Shown here in pieces: positions 23,876 to 35,902 of a stretch of DNA of 64,000 nt. The translations under genes were made by a program, and so were the position numbers. Source of the stretch: Allodiplogaster sudhausi (taxonomy: Eukaryota; Nematoda; Chromadorea; Rhabditida; Diplogasteridae); NCBI GenBank assembly GCA_945643635.1, contig CALZFC010000066.1, forward strand, positions 1,273,501 through 1,337,500, written 5' to 3'. Every line of letters begins with the position of its first letter. Positions within the stretch are counted from its first letter, which is position 1. The notes under the pieces are model-generated. The model ran no database searches and had not been told where the DNA came from. It saw nothing but the letters and a program-made list of their open reading frames with translations.

Positions 23876-24878
23876 TAGCCTGTAGTGGCGATAAGAAGGA
23901 GAAGGTCGACGAGAGCATCGACAGTGGGGGAGGAAAGATAGGAGGGGGTGAAGAGGCGGCTGCGGAGGGAGCGCATTGCATGGGAGAACGCGTCGCTCTG
24001 TGCCACTCTTCGGCCGCGTCTCGCGCGCACTAATCATCTCCATTTCAACTTATATCTTATCTTCTTTTCCCCTCATTACTCTAATCATCGAAATATTTCA
24101 TACGCTAAAGATTTGAAAAAAATTCAAACTTATGGCAAAACCTTATTCAGTTATTCTGCAACTAGAAACACCGATAAAATGCGATGAAACGCGGCGAGAT
24201 AGTAAAGAAGTATAAAATGCGTGGAAGGAGAGTGAAAAGACACCGCCATTGTTTGCCCACTTCAGTCTCTCCCACCACCAGATATTTCCCGCCACCCCCT
24301 CCTAAGAAGTATGCAACGATTTTCAACCATATCGTTTACTATCGGAAAGCCAGAACATGAATTAAATAGCCTATTCACCTGTCGTTTTTCCCTCGTTCAT
24401 ATAGGATGTCAACATTCCACAAAGGACTGACACCACGGCATCGTCTCCAGTCTGAAGAGGAGAGAAAGATAGAGAGGAAGAGAGTGAGGGAGAGAGAGAG
24501 AGGGAGAGAGGGAGGGAGGGAGGGAGGGAGAGGGGAAGGGAGGAAGAGCGAGAGAGAGGGAGAGCGAGAGAGTGAGAAAGATGAGAAGGAGAAGACAAAA
24601 AGTGTCTAGCCTGCAGCTCTTCGAGTGCGTCGTGGAGACCGTCAGAATCGAGAAAGGAATCTCTCCGATTGCGAGAGAGACGAGCGAGTCCTTCAGCATC
24701 CAATGAACCTGACGACGTGGACGGTCGCTCTCGCTGGACATTCTCGATGAAGGTGCTGCTATTTAACAGTCAATTCTCATTATTACAGACAAATATAATA
24801 TACAAATAAAGAATAAAATGGAATTTCTAACCCGGGAAGGTAGTCCATTTCAGTGCTGGCGAGAATGGAAGCAGCCAT
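16947..24878 (-). CDS. AGTPBP1: Cytosolic carboxypeptidase 1 (CCP1/Nna1-type tubulin deglutamylase)
   Basis: Zinc M14 carboxypeptidase that removes glutamates from tubulin tails and other substrates in the cytosol. Exons on minus, catalytic half: 20460-20283, about 20210-20124, 20070-19938, 19784-19626, 19562-19490, 19322-19242, 19055-18991 region, 18991-18856, 18810-18717, 18591-18387, 18319-18212, 18134-18025, 17884-17676, 17302-17164 and 17117-16947. Landmarks: [37 protein letters not shown], zinc motif [31 protein letters not shown], zinc His in DLHGHSRR, and catalytic-region SYTME. N-terminal exons: 24878-24832 (start [16 protein letters not shown]), 24758-24611, 24451-24379, 24029-23880, about 23717-23641, about 22800-22685, about 22319-22146, about 21500-21388, with others near 20950 and 20600-20810. 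These give helical ARM-like repeats as in human CCP1, then an acidic linker. Several introns start with GC. Minor N-terminal exon borders remain open. Confidence 0.9.
19337..19490. repeat. (GA)n tract in a CCP1 intron
   Basis: Nearly pure GAGAGA, with GAAAGCGAGAGAGGAGA units repeated twice. It fills the intron between the exons at 19322 and 19490. Confidence 0.9.
21065..22075. repeat. Cluster of (GA)n tracts in the CCP1 N-terminal region
   Basis: GAGA runs at 21087-21140, 21770-21965 and 22030-22075 flank and interrupt the exon-bearing stretch 21388-21760. The tracts read as CT in the sense direction of CCP1. Confidence 0.85.
23000..23045. repeat. (CT)n tract
   Basis: Pure CT run on the plus strand in a CCP1 intron, opposite in polarity to most intronic tracts nearby. 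Confidence 0.85.
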
Positions 24879-25688
24879 GCCAAGCGGCGGCCAGCAAAGG
24901 CTTGCCCCTGGTCACTGCCCGTTCTCCTCCTCTCAATTCTCTTTCCACTAGGATCAATTTCAATGCTCAAACTGTTCTTCAAAAATAGTTGGCGGGTTGA
25001 CCGGGATAATACCAAAATACTGCAAGTTTTCTTTCATGGATTCATTTCTTAGGACGAAATACAACTGAAACGAGGTTGCTAAGTGACCGAATCAGAAAGA
25101 GCTAAAGCTACCAGAATTCAAACAGCGAAAATCAGTCTTCTCAATTCCTATGACTTGTGGACAGAAGTTGAGATATTCAAGGTTGCGGGAGTCCATACGA
25201 ACCGCCGTTCTGAAAAAAAAAACATTCATTTCATACAGATTAAAGCAAAGAAAGAGTGCACTTTAGGAATATTAGGCAGAGGGAAAACAAAGAAGGTGAA
25301 GAGAGAAGCGCTAAGAGGAAGAGTGGCGACTTCAGGCATGGAATGAAAAACAATTGCGCGAATGAAACTGCAGGAACAAGGAAAGAACAAGGCTTGTTTG
25401 GGAGTAATGCAAGAGCATTGATTGGCAAAGAGCTCACTTCGGAAGTCGTTATTCGAGGAGGAGTTGCTAAGGTGACTGAGAAGGCACTCAGCAATGAAAG
25501 AGAAGACGAGGAAATGGAGAGAGGAAAAGATGATAAGTACAGAGCAACTAGGAAGGATATACGAGATAAACAACAGCATTTAGGAGAGGCCGAGAAACGG
25601 GAGAGATGGACAACAATGTCTTGCCGTTAATCTACTGGATTAAAAACTCCTTTTTTCAATTAAGAGGGGAACAAGGAGCTTGCACTAT
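24879..25688. other. Spacer between CCP1 start and KGD4-like gene
   Basis: Contains the probable CCP1 5' UTR/promoter. A 124-codon open frame on plus ending at 25630 and a hydrophobic 117-codon frame on minus over the same bases cannot both be real. Neither matches anything I recognise. Confidence 0.4.
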
Positions 25689-25854
25689 TTAGGGGAGGGG
25701 AGGGGGAGGGCAGCAACTATGAATAAACTGGGAACTGACGTTGATCGCCATGCATTCGTAGTCGTCGATGGCCGGGCGGCGGAATCGGAGAGAGAGAGCA
25801 CTCTCGGGGATAGAGGCACCCTTACGCTTCATACCTCAACTCATTCCTCAGCTT

Positions 25855-25892
<38 letters not shown>

Positions 25893-26194
25893 CTGAGTGA
25901 GGGAGATGAGGGTGAGAGAGCCGAGTGAGAGAGATGAGGGTGAGAGAGCTGAGTGAGAGAGATGAGGATGAGAGAGAGAGAGAGATGAGAGAGAGAGATG
26001 AGTGAGAGAGAGGGAGAAAGAGAAAGCGAGAGAGAGGAAGAGAGAGGAAGAGAGAGGAAAAGAGAGATGCCTGTGGAAGAAGGAGCAGACGAGGAGGGAG
26101 CGGCAGCCTTGGGCGGGTTCATGGCTGCGATGCTGGCGAAGTTCGGGCGTGGAAGTCTGGCTCCGATGAACTTGATAAGTGGAGTTCGCTGCAT
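25689..26194 (-). CDS. KGD4: KGD4/MRPS36-like 2-oxoglutarate dehydrogenase subunit 4
   Basis: Small mitochondrial protein that tethers the E3 component to the 2-oxoglutarate dehydrogenase core. Exon 1 26194-26071 begins MQRTPLIKFIGARLPRPN, matching the family's N-terminal TPLI(K/R)F motif. Exon 2 25834-25689 encodes SALSLRFRRPAIDDYECMAIN, matching the C-terminal (L)xxRF(R/K)R...EEEI/CxxIN block. The two exons join in frame as SSTG-MKRKGAS only if the donor is GC (26070-26069) and the acceptor is GAG. The family usually ends with a GG(A/P) tail. That tail is missing here, so the true last exon may splice from AIN/GTCAGT to a downstream exon not identified; the stop at 25689 is provisional. The intron is almost wholly a CT repeat in sense. 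About 90 residues, similar to the family. Confidence 0.6.
25853..26066. repeat. (GA)n tract filling the KGD4-like intron
   Basis: GA-rich, with a unit GTGAGAGAG-CTGAGTGAGAGAGATGAG repeated about three times near 25890-25970. Confidence 0.9.
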
Positions 26195-26624
26195 TCATTC
26201 ACTTTCCACTCTTATCCACGTTCAAGTAAAAGCCCATAAAGAACGAAATAGATAAACACACCATTGTGACGACCAGTAGCAGTGTCCTACTGTAAACAAA
26301 ACATAATGTTGCAGCCGAATGACCTTCCTTTCTATAATATCTTATGTGGAAGGGAACCGCAGAATATGGATAACGCATGACTAATCGTAAAGATTTATCT
26401 CGAAATAATATTGCCCGCACAACAGCAAATGTAAAGTACGTTGAGCAGAGATACGAAATGAGATCAACATGGAAACATGGGAAAATAATATTAGTAATAT
26501 ATAGACTGAGAGACCCAAGCATTACACAGTAAAAATAATTTTAAAAAAAATTAAATTACTATGAAAACTGATAAGCAATAAAATTAAGAAGGAATTTGAC
26601 CATTAAAAGGTGGAAAAGAATAAA

Positions 26625-28731
26625 TCACTCGGCCTTCTCATGATTCTCATCGATTGGTGAGTTGTGATCCGGCTCGTCTTCGGTAGCTTCATCCTCGACC
26701 TCCTCTTCGTCATCCGGGTAGATCTCATCTCGATCCACTGAGAAGTCACTCGAACAGAGAGTGTACAGGATGATTGAGAAGAAAGCGAGAGGCACTCCGA
26801 AGATGCAGCAAGAAAGGAGAGGCTGCGTGGCAAACATCTGCTTCACGTTCGTCACCAACTGCAATGGCAACCTCTTCTAGGAGTCGCCCTCATAATATTC
26901 AATGAATCTCATTGCAGACCTCATAGAAGATGCGATAGATGCGAGTGCTGAGATGTCGTCCACCCAGAGGTTGTTGCTCTCCTTTGACGACGGAATGAAG
27001 CCAGAGAAGGAGGGATTGTCTGGTTGTCTTTTCCGCAGAATCCAATGGGAGATAGTGTTCGTAGGAAGAGTGATTCAGCACCAGGTAGCCTAGGACAAAA
27101 TACGATCTCAGATATTAAAGAAATATATTTACAGAAGATTTAAAAAAATGTTTATCACAACTCCTTTGATAAAGAAGACAAAGAATAGCAGAAGTTCACG
27201 CATATCCCACCAGGCACATCCACGTAGCCGGACACAATGGAATTGGCAAGGGAGTTGCCGTCAAGCCAAGCGAACTGGAAGGAGTGAGCGAGAACGGGAT
27301 CCTTCCGAGCTTCCCTCGCAGCCTCTGCAACTTCTGCATAGAATACTCCGGTCGCTGTCGATTTGTTGTATCTCTCCACCTCAAGATAAATTACTTACAA
27401 GTGGATATTCATCACTGAACAAAAAGAGGACATTCAAAGCAAAATAAAAAAGTGCATATTCAATATTGAAAATTGCACAAACCTGATTGACAAGAATAAG
27501 AACGAGAAGTCTTTCGCTCGCCCCAAGAATCCCCAAAGAAGAAGGAGTGCCCTTTGCAATTAATGGCCAACGCTCTCCGAGAACAAACTTTCCCAGTTCC
27601 ACTGAAGAAGAACAAAGGATACATTGTCACTACAAGAATACAAATACTTTAAGGAGAAGAAATGAAAAGGTTTAACAATCAGGAATACCTGCTTTTCCGG
27701 TGAACGGAACTACTTGCTTCTCACGAATTACGAAAACAACGCCCTCTGATTTCAGCGCTGATGAAGCCAGAGAACGAGAGATTGAGTAAAACCTTAAAAA
27801 ACGGATTTAGAACCGAAGGGCAATTCAAACACTGAACAGTAAACCTTGTTCTGTAAAAATGGCGTGATGCAGTCGCTTTAAACTCCGAGACGATCTCATC
27901 CGCGGGAGCATCTTCTTGTCTGTAAATCGATAACTTCCATTGGTCAACAGGGGATAGTTATAACCTTCTTGAATACAATTCTTCGCAAAAAAAGGCAGGA
28001 CTAGCTAACTTTTGAGCAGCTGGCCCGTCTTCAACAACAATAAAAGCTGGCTCGTTTTGGGAACGTTCTCTGATCTATAAACAGAAATTTATGGATGACA
28101 GGATCCCGATTAATTTGAATTGACTTGACAGAAAGAAATTAATTGAAAGGGCTTTAAAAAGAAACCTCGTTTAATCGTACGAGATCGGGAATGGGAGATA
28201 CAGATGGGGCAGAACATTTCAAGGCGAAGTCCACCAGCGCCTCCTTCTCTCGCTCGCCTTCATAGTTGATCGATTCGCCATTTCGGAAACTGTATATCAA
28301 CCGCACTTTAGACTGCGCCAAAGCGATTTTGATTGAAACAGAAGGAATAAGTAGAAAATAAGAGGCTGACAAGAGAAGTGTGGGATATCCGGTGATCTTG
28401 AGTGAATTGCAAGCGGAGGCGAAGCGAGTGCAGTCCAGACTGCCGACCCGCACGGACGGTGCCTGGTCCTTTACACTGTGTCCCACGTGCTCCCACACCG
28501 GATTCAGTCGCTTGCAGTGCGCACACCAAGGTGCATACAACTCAATTCAAGCGAATACTAAGAGCTCTTTCAAACAGAAAAGAATCCAACCTTAACAAAC
28601 CAGTAGCCATCGTCTTTTACATCGATGAACTTATCGTTCAATTCGATAACATCCGAAGGGACATTAGAAGCCGAAGCCGAGAGAAGTAGCAGGGAAAGCA
28701 AGGCGAAGGCATGCACAAGTCGGCACCTCAT
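26625..28731 (-). CDS. TMX3: TMX3-like thioredoxin-related transmembrane disulfide isomerase
   Basis: Endoplasmic-reticulum membrane oxidoreductase of the PDI family. Exon 1 (28731-28591) begins with a cleavable signal peptide (MRCRLVHAFALLSLLLLSASA). Exon 2 starts at 28540 and joins in frame to give [20 protein letters not shown], so the active site is CxxC (CAHC), followed by GYPTL with the cis-Pro. Later exons lie near 28290-28170, 28070-28011, 27930-27841, 27770-27690, 27600-27485, 27375-27210, 27085-26920 and 26868-26625. They match the TMX3 luminal b-domains (QEDAPADEIVSEFKATASRHFY, SFQFAWLDGNSLANSIV, LDSAEKTT). The last exon has one membrane segment (LLSCCIFGVPLAFFSIILYTL) and an acidic cytosolic tail ending HEKAE. 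The classical KKxx retrieval tail is absent. Internal exon borders are approximate. Confidence 0.85.
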
Positions 28732-29280
28732 CTTAAGTCGGCAGTTACAAGCACATAGGAAGCAACACCGCCTAGAAAATCATCGCCTTCAGTTCTAACT
28801 GTAAAATGACAGGGGATAACATTTAAAGAATTAAAACAGTGCGGAGAAGGAGCAAGTTGAGGTAAATTAATACAGTAAGATGGTTGGAAAAGAGCGTAAA
28901 ATGGGTCAGAAGGGTAAAATACCGAAATATGATAGTGGTGATTACAGTAGTATCCACGGTGCTCTCAACCGTACAAGAAATCGTGAAACTGTTTGACATG
29001 CTCAGCTCATTTCTCTTCAAATAAGATTAACGAATATGTCCCTTTCCAACAGAACTTGCACATCTCGAGAAACACGCGAATGGAAAGAAGTATTCACAAC
29101 ACGTAAAAGTCGAATCGGACTCCACCGTCCTATTTCTCTTCGCCCTCTTTAATTCTCTGTTATGTCTGCTTCTTCCTTGAAGTTCGTCATCAGACTGTAA
29201 GAACGATGCAATTTTGTCATTTAAAAATTCCAACAGTAGGAGCCTTTGAGTGAGCGGTCGATAGACACCAGACGAAAAGG

Positions 29281-29323
<43 letters not shown>

Positions 29324-29328
29324 GAATC

Positions 29329-29368
<40 letters not shown>

Positions 29369-30087
29369 TAGACAGACAGAGAGAAGAGCCAGAGAGAAAG
29401 AGGGGGAGAGCGAGAGATAGAAAAGCGAGAGAGAGAAAGAGAGAAAGAAAAAAATCACGGACCAAAACGGAATAATGCAGCATCGGTTTTTTTCTCTGCT
29501 TTGAGGACCACACAAAATTACAAATTGCTTTAATATTTATGAAGAAAAAACGTTGAGCACATCACTTTCAGAGAGAAATCAGTGAAATTCGAAAGATGCA
29601 ACGGATTTGACCACGGGAACTTCGATTGGTTCAAGCATGGCATAAAAAAAAACAAATGAAATGGAAACTGGAGAGAATAACACACATTACCTCATCTGCT
29701 TAGATAGAAGGCGTACAAGGGTTAGTTGGGTTGGGTGGAACGATCCCGAAGGTATATACAATACAAGAGGATGAAAAGTGAAAGATTCTCTGGAGGAGCG
29801 AAGGGTTCTCTCCTCTCAGAAAGAGAGAAGAAAGATGCTCTCTCTACACGTGCGGCTGAAACAGAAGAAGAACACGAACTGGCTGGCCCCCGCTTCCTCC
29901 GCTCGCCTATTCTATTCTCTCCGTAGCACTAGAACCTCTAGCTCAACATTTCAGAGAATATGTTAGTAACTATTATGTATATACATTTGATGTGAATGAA
30001 AGATGACAAGAAGGGAAGAGAGAAAGAAAAGAAGAGAGAAATAGAAGAGAGAACGAGAGAAAGGGAAGAGGAGAGAGAGAGAAGAGT
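28732..30087. other. Intergenic region upstream of TMX3
   Basis: TMX3 promoter side, then GA tracts at 29281-29366 and 29330-29450. Open frames at 29027-29233 (minus) and 29726-29966 (plus) have no recognisable homology. No gene is called. Confidence 0.5.
29281..29450. repeat. (GA)n tract
   Basis: Two runs of GAGAGA separated by GACGAATCAGAA, then decaying GA-rich sequence. Confidence 0.9.
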
Positions 30088-30248
30088 CTAGATGGGAATG
30101 GACTGCGAGAGAGTGCGAGCGCGGCTCTCCTTCTCCAGCATCTTCCGCTCTCTCTCGATTCGTACTTTGATCATCTTCACCTTCTTCTTCATCACCGACC
30201 GATCCGAGTGATTCTGGATTCCCATTGCCTGCAACACAAAAGAACGTC

Positions 30249-30290
<42 letters not shown>

Positions 30291-30321
30291 GGAGAGAGAG
30301 AGAGGAGAGAGAGAGAGAGAA

Positions 30322-30390
<69 letters not shown>

Positions 30391-32776
30391 AGAGAAGAGA
30401 GAGAGGAAAGACAGTCTAGGACAAACCTTGAGCTTGTTGCCGTCAAGCTCGAGGAACTTGGCCCCGTTGATCTTGTTGATTGTGATTTCAGGGATGTACT
30501 TGTCCAATCCCATGGACACTAACAACTGGCAGATATCATCAACCGACCAGTGAAGTACCTGTTCAATTCAATCATTTCTAGCAATACTGACTTTGTGCTT
30601 ATTATTCCTACAAATGTCCTCACTACATTTTTTGTTTGCAAATTCCCTTACCTGGAGACCTTGAATCTGCTCATAGGGTGTTCGCCAGAATTCATGCTCT
30701 CCTGAACAAAACGATTTGTTTGCCTTCTTGAATATGCAATAAGATCAGACTGCCAAAGAAGGTTCAATAGTCAGATAATATCCTCTTTCTGCGCAGCTAA
30801 CCGGGCACATATCTCTTCCTAATTGGGAAGAGAAGACGTCGATGAGCGGAGAACTTGTGAGGTAAAGCGGGAGAGGCTGGCTCAGAGATCCGCGGCACTG
30901 GACTCTCGCACGATGAAGACATCCCAGACTTGAATATTACATCTCTTTCTTTTACTTCACCCTCTCTCACAGAGTCTCTCGCTCTCTCTCTCTCCCTCTC
31001 TCTCTCTGTCTCCCTCGCTCGCCCTCTCTTCACTGGAACCTTTTCATCGTCCCAACTGCTGGCAGATACTTCGGCGTCTCTCCGAGAAACTTGGAACTGT
31101 AAAATGTAAGTAAAGTGAAAGACGATACGCCATCGTAGGTAATGTAAGAGTCAGAAACCTTAGCAGGAATCTTAGCCATCACTGCCTTATCCTCGTGTGG
31201 CAGCACAGAAGGCGAAGCGGTCTGCTCACCGCCAGGTCTTCAAATCAATTCTTGTATTCTTTAAGATAACTACTGCTTTTCCCTTTTTTGTATTTCTAAC
31301 CGGTAAGCGAGTCCTTCGATACTCTTAGAAGCATCGTTGGTGAGAGCAGAAGAAGCATGAGCAGGAGGGGCTGGGGATGCGGAAGGGGCGGGGCCATTCG
31401 TGCCCGCCTGCAGTCTCTGTCGCAGCTCATTCAACTCGCCCGTGGCAATGCTCGTCCTCCTCTCTGCCATCTCTTCTAGACGAGCTTCCAACTCGTCGAT
31501 TCGCGACTCAACAACAATCACATTTTTTTTCTTTTTGCTTGAGAAAAAAAAATGAAATTAACAAATAAATGCAGCCATGACGAGTGATGTGACCAAAGCT
31601 GGAAGGGTAATCAAATATGAGATAAGACCTTGAGTTGATGAACGAGATTGGCGTAGTGTTCGTCCTTCTCCTTCAGCTGCTCCACATGCGACTCTTCACG
31701 TGACAGCAACTCCTTCTCACGCTCCTGCAACTGTCCTTATGTTACACCAGTGAAAAAGGGAAAAAATAATGTTTCGTCGCATACAAGTCTTCGTTTAAAC
31801 TGAATAATGTACAGGAAATAGAATGAGATGGCACCTGATAGTTGCGGAGGAGTTGATTGGCCTGCTCGTACTTCCTCTCCAGCTCCTCGTAGTGCTCTTT
31901 TGTCATGCCAAGCACTCCGTTCATCTGATCCGCCTTCTTCTGTGACAACTCCAATTCCATCTCAAGAGCTGCGATCCGGGCCTGAGAGAGAAACGGTTGG
32001 AGGGGAGAGAGAGAGACAGACAGAGAAAGGATTGGAGGGGAGAGAGAGAGACAGAGAGAGAAAGGGTTGGAGGGGAGAGAGAGGGAGGGAGAGAGACCGA
32101 GAGAAAGAGAGAGAATGATATATAGAGAAAGCACGGGCTAACCCTGATCTCGCTCTCATCCAGGGAAGAACGACGGATTGCAGCAACGGCAGCGAAATTG
32201 GCGATGGCTACTTCAGAACGCACAGGCGGCGATTCTTCCTCCTGTACTCACAATCAGTAGATAGTCGGTTCGAGTCTCTATTTCTCACCACCACTCTCTG
32301 CGTCTTTCTCGTATCTCTCTCCACACTCTTCTTCTATATCACCCCTCTTACTCTGCTATACTCTATATCTCACTCTCAATCTCCTCTCTGCCCTTCTCTC
32401 TTCTTTCTGTCTCGCTCTCTCTCTCTTCCTCAAAGGATTTCTCTCATGTCTCTCCCCCCCCTCTCCCATCAACATGTTTGCATGGCACTTGCTGACCTCT
32501 TCGTCCTCGTCCTCATCGTCCTCATCCACTGGCAGAGCACCGCATCTGATACGATCCTGCTCGAGACTCTGCCGAATCAACTGAGCCACTTCTGAGTCTT
32601 CCAAGTTAGGCTCGCGCCCTGTGAATAAGAAAGAGAGAGAGAGAGAACGAGAGAACGAGAGAGAGAGCGTGAGAGAAAGAAAGAGCGAGAGAGAGAGAAA
32701 GAGAGAGCAAGAGAAAGGACGAGAGAGAGAACGAGAGAGAGAGCGAGAGAGAGGACGAGAGAGAGAGAGCGAGAGA

Positions 32777-32813
<37 letters not shown>

Positions 32814-34119
32814 GTGAAGGATAACGAGGCAGATAACTAGAGGGAACGAAGAAAAGACAGGTGAGATATCGCTGACCAATAGTGAAATGAACACGGTTTC
32901 CAGTAGCCCTGAGGGTGTCGGCCGCGAAGAGTTGGGAGACCCCAACCAGACTCTTTCCATCGACAGACACGATCTGGTCACAGACACGGATCCGGCCATC
33001 TCTGGAAGAGGGGGAAGAGAAGTGAAAGGGGGAACGATAAAGGAAAAAACTGAGCAAAGATTGAATGAAAGGAACTGACCGATGAACTGCTCCTCCCGCA
33101 GTGATACTCTTCACGAATATACCGAGCTTCTCCAGTCCCGAATCGGCACCCACTCCCATTCCTGCAATATACCTAACTTCCAATCCTAATTGTAAGTAAT
33201 CACAACGAAAATATCTGAATGAGAGGAAGAGAAAAGGAAAGATGCCGCAGCCTACCGATAATGGAGACGCCGAGTCCCTCGCTGCCCTTCTCCAGCTCGA
33301 CATCGAAAAGTTGCATGCGGTCGAGTCTCCTCTCCAATTCGTATTCTGCACACGACGCAACTGGGTCGATGTCTTCATTCCTTCTATCGTATTCCTCCAC
33401 CGAGTGCGTTCCATACACCTTAACTTAGTTTATTCAAATAAGTTAAGCATTTTACGCATTGACATTAACTTAATTATTTTTTTTATATTCAGTATGAGAA
33501 TAAATATTAACAATGAGAGGGAGCGAGAGGGCGCGAGAAAGCGAGAGAGAGAGAGAGATCGAGAAAGAGAGAGAGAAAGAGAGAGAGCGAGAGAGACATA
33601 GAGAGAGAGGGAGAGAGAGAGAGAGAGAGAGAGAGAAGGAGGGAGAGAGGAGAAAGGAAAGAGTGATGGAAGTACTCCATATTTTTATCATTGGATATCT
33701 TCAGCGGAGCAGAACGATCAGAATGAGGCCAGTCTGGTATGAGGGCCTCTCTGCAATCCATCATGCATTCCACAATCGACATCCCGACACAGAATGACCT
33801 CAAATGGGACAATTTCTGCCATATCACTGCCCTGGGAGAATCCCCTTATCCGAAGAGTGACAATCACTTCTCTAGCCCTCTCATCTTTCTTTCCATTTCC
33901 TCCCTTCTCTCCGACTCTCCATAATGGAACCGATTTCCCCTAGATATCAGCCGATTGATGAATAATTCACTCGCAGCTGTCGAAGATACAAATAGGAAAC
34001 GAAACGGGGAACCAGCATATGTCAAATTTCCGATAAGCGCAGATAATACATGTGCTAGAGAGAATTACCGATAACAAGGCAAAAGGAAGAGAAGCATTGC
34101 AAAAATGTTGACAGGAAAT

Positions 34120-34170
<51 letters not shown>

Positions 34171-34180
34171 ATAGAGAGAA

Positions 34181-34233
<53 letters not shown>

Positions 34234-35818
34234 TAAGAGAGAGAGAAAGAGAGAAGAGAAAAAGAGACTGAGAGAGAGAGAAAGAGAGAGAGAGAGAGAA
34301 AGAATAGAGATAAGCAGGATACGGTAAATGCTGACCGGTATGGGAGCAGTGGAGAAGGAGACCTTCCGGTTTCTCTCGAGATCTCCGCGCCGGTCCGGGC
34401 TGAGACCGCGAATGGTATCTATGAGACCGTCGTTGTTTCTGTGTTGAAGAGAAGAGGAAGAAGTCATCCGAAGGCCTCTCTCGTCATATTCAGAACATCC
34501 CTTAAGAAACGCTTCAATTACCTCTATCAGATGAAGAGCTATAACGAATGGCTCAAACCATTCTGTCTTCGTTTGCCCTCTCCTCGTCTGCCTCTTCTTC
34601 TTCCTCGATCGCACTCTCCTCATCGGCTTCCCTTCTACTCTTCACCACCGCATAAGTGGTGTGTTGGTGGAGAGGGGGGAGGAGAGGGGGCGGCTGCACG
34701 GGAGGCTGTGCGAGAGGGGGCCGCGGCAAGGGTGCCGGCGTCCCCTCTTCCGCCAACACGGACTCCACAGCCGTTGTGGAGGGAGAAGAGTGGACGCGAG
34801 ATGGCGACGAGACCTGCACTTCGCTCTCTTCGAAGCTGCAACAAGTCACATTCAGAGATTCTCGAGTTCTTCAAACTCTAACTACATCAACTTCCTGCTC
34901 TGTATTCGCCGTTCTAATCTCTTGTTTTCATGCGACAGAGAAGCCCTAATCGAGTTGTAATCCTTTCGTAAAGCTGTGCCCAGCCGGCATAAGCACCAAA
35001 TCATTCGCATGCGCTAGTAAAAAAAAAAAAATATATATATATATATATACTTCTCATGCAAATCAAGCTTTCCAAGCTTCTCTCATTCAAATCATGGGTT
35101 AACGTTTTAGGGAAATCATATTTTTAAGGAAGAATCATACGTTGGGATGCTTTTTTACTGTTGTTGTGACAGGAAAAAGGGAATGGGAGGGCCGGGAGTT
35201 GAAACGAAAGAAGTGTGAATTGAAAGGTGAGCGGAGGAGGAACTGGTTGTCACCGTCTCTTGTAGAAGGCAGCGTCTCTCCAGTACGGTTCGTAGTTGGA
35301 AGGAGTAGCAGTCGAGGGCCTCCCAGAGGAAGTCAGCAGAGAGTTAGAAGAAGAGGACGAGAGACGGCCTCCGCAGAATCTGAAAAGTGGCCCAGCACAA
35401 TCCCGGAAGACGACGCGGCTCAGCTCATCCCACTCTCACTCCACTCATGCATCGACTCAGCATTCTTCAATCCAGGACAAGAGCATTTATAATGAGGAAA
35501 GGGGTCATTTCCTTTCTTTTGATATGAATATATCCATGAGGGAAGAAGGAGATCTTCGCACTTTAACTGAGTGCAAAACAGTCAAACAAAAAGTGGTGAG
35601 AACTTGAATAGCCACTCGAACGAAGCGAGGGAATCCTTGACCAAAATTAAAAGTTCACAGGGGAAATGAAGGAACACTTAAGAAGGCGCCTTTAAATTTC
35701 CATTCGCTTTTGGCAACTTCAGCGATGGAAAGAAACGCATCAAGCGGTGCGGAAATGGGCAACAACTTAGATCGGAAGGAGGAAGCCGCGTGCACGAGGA
35801 AGGAGGATCAAGGAAGCG

Positions 35819-35902
<84 letters not shown>

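Noticed and set aside
25256..25630. 124-codon frame on plus and hydrophobic 117-codon frame on minus
   Set aside because: Antisense of each other with purine-skewed sequence; no recognisable domain and no splice support.
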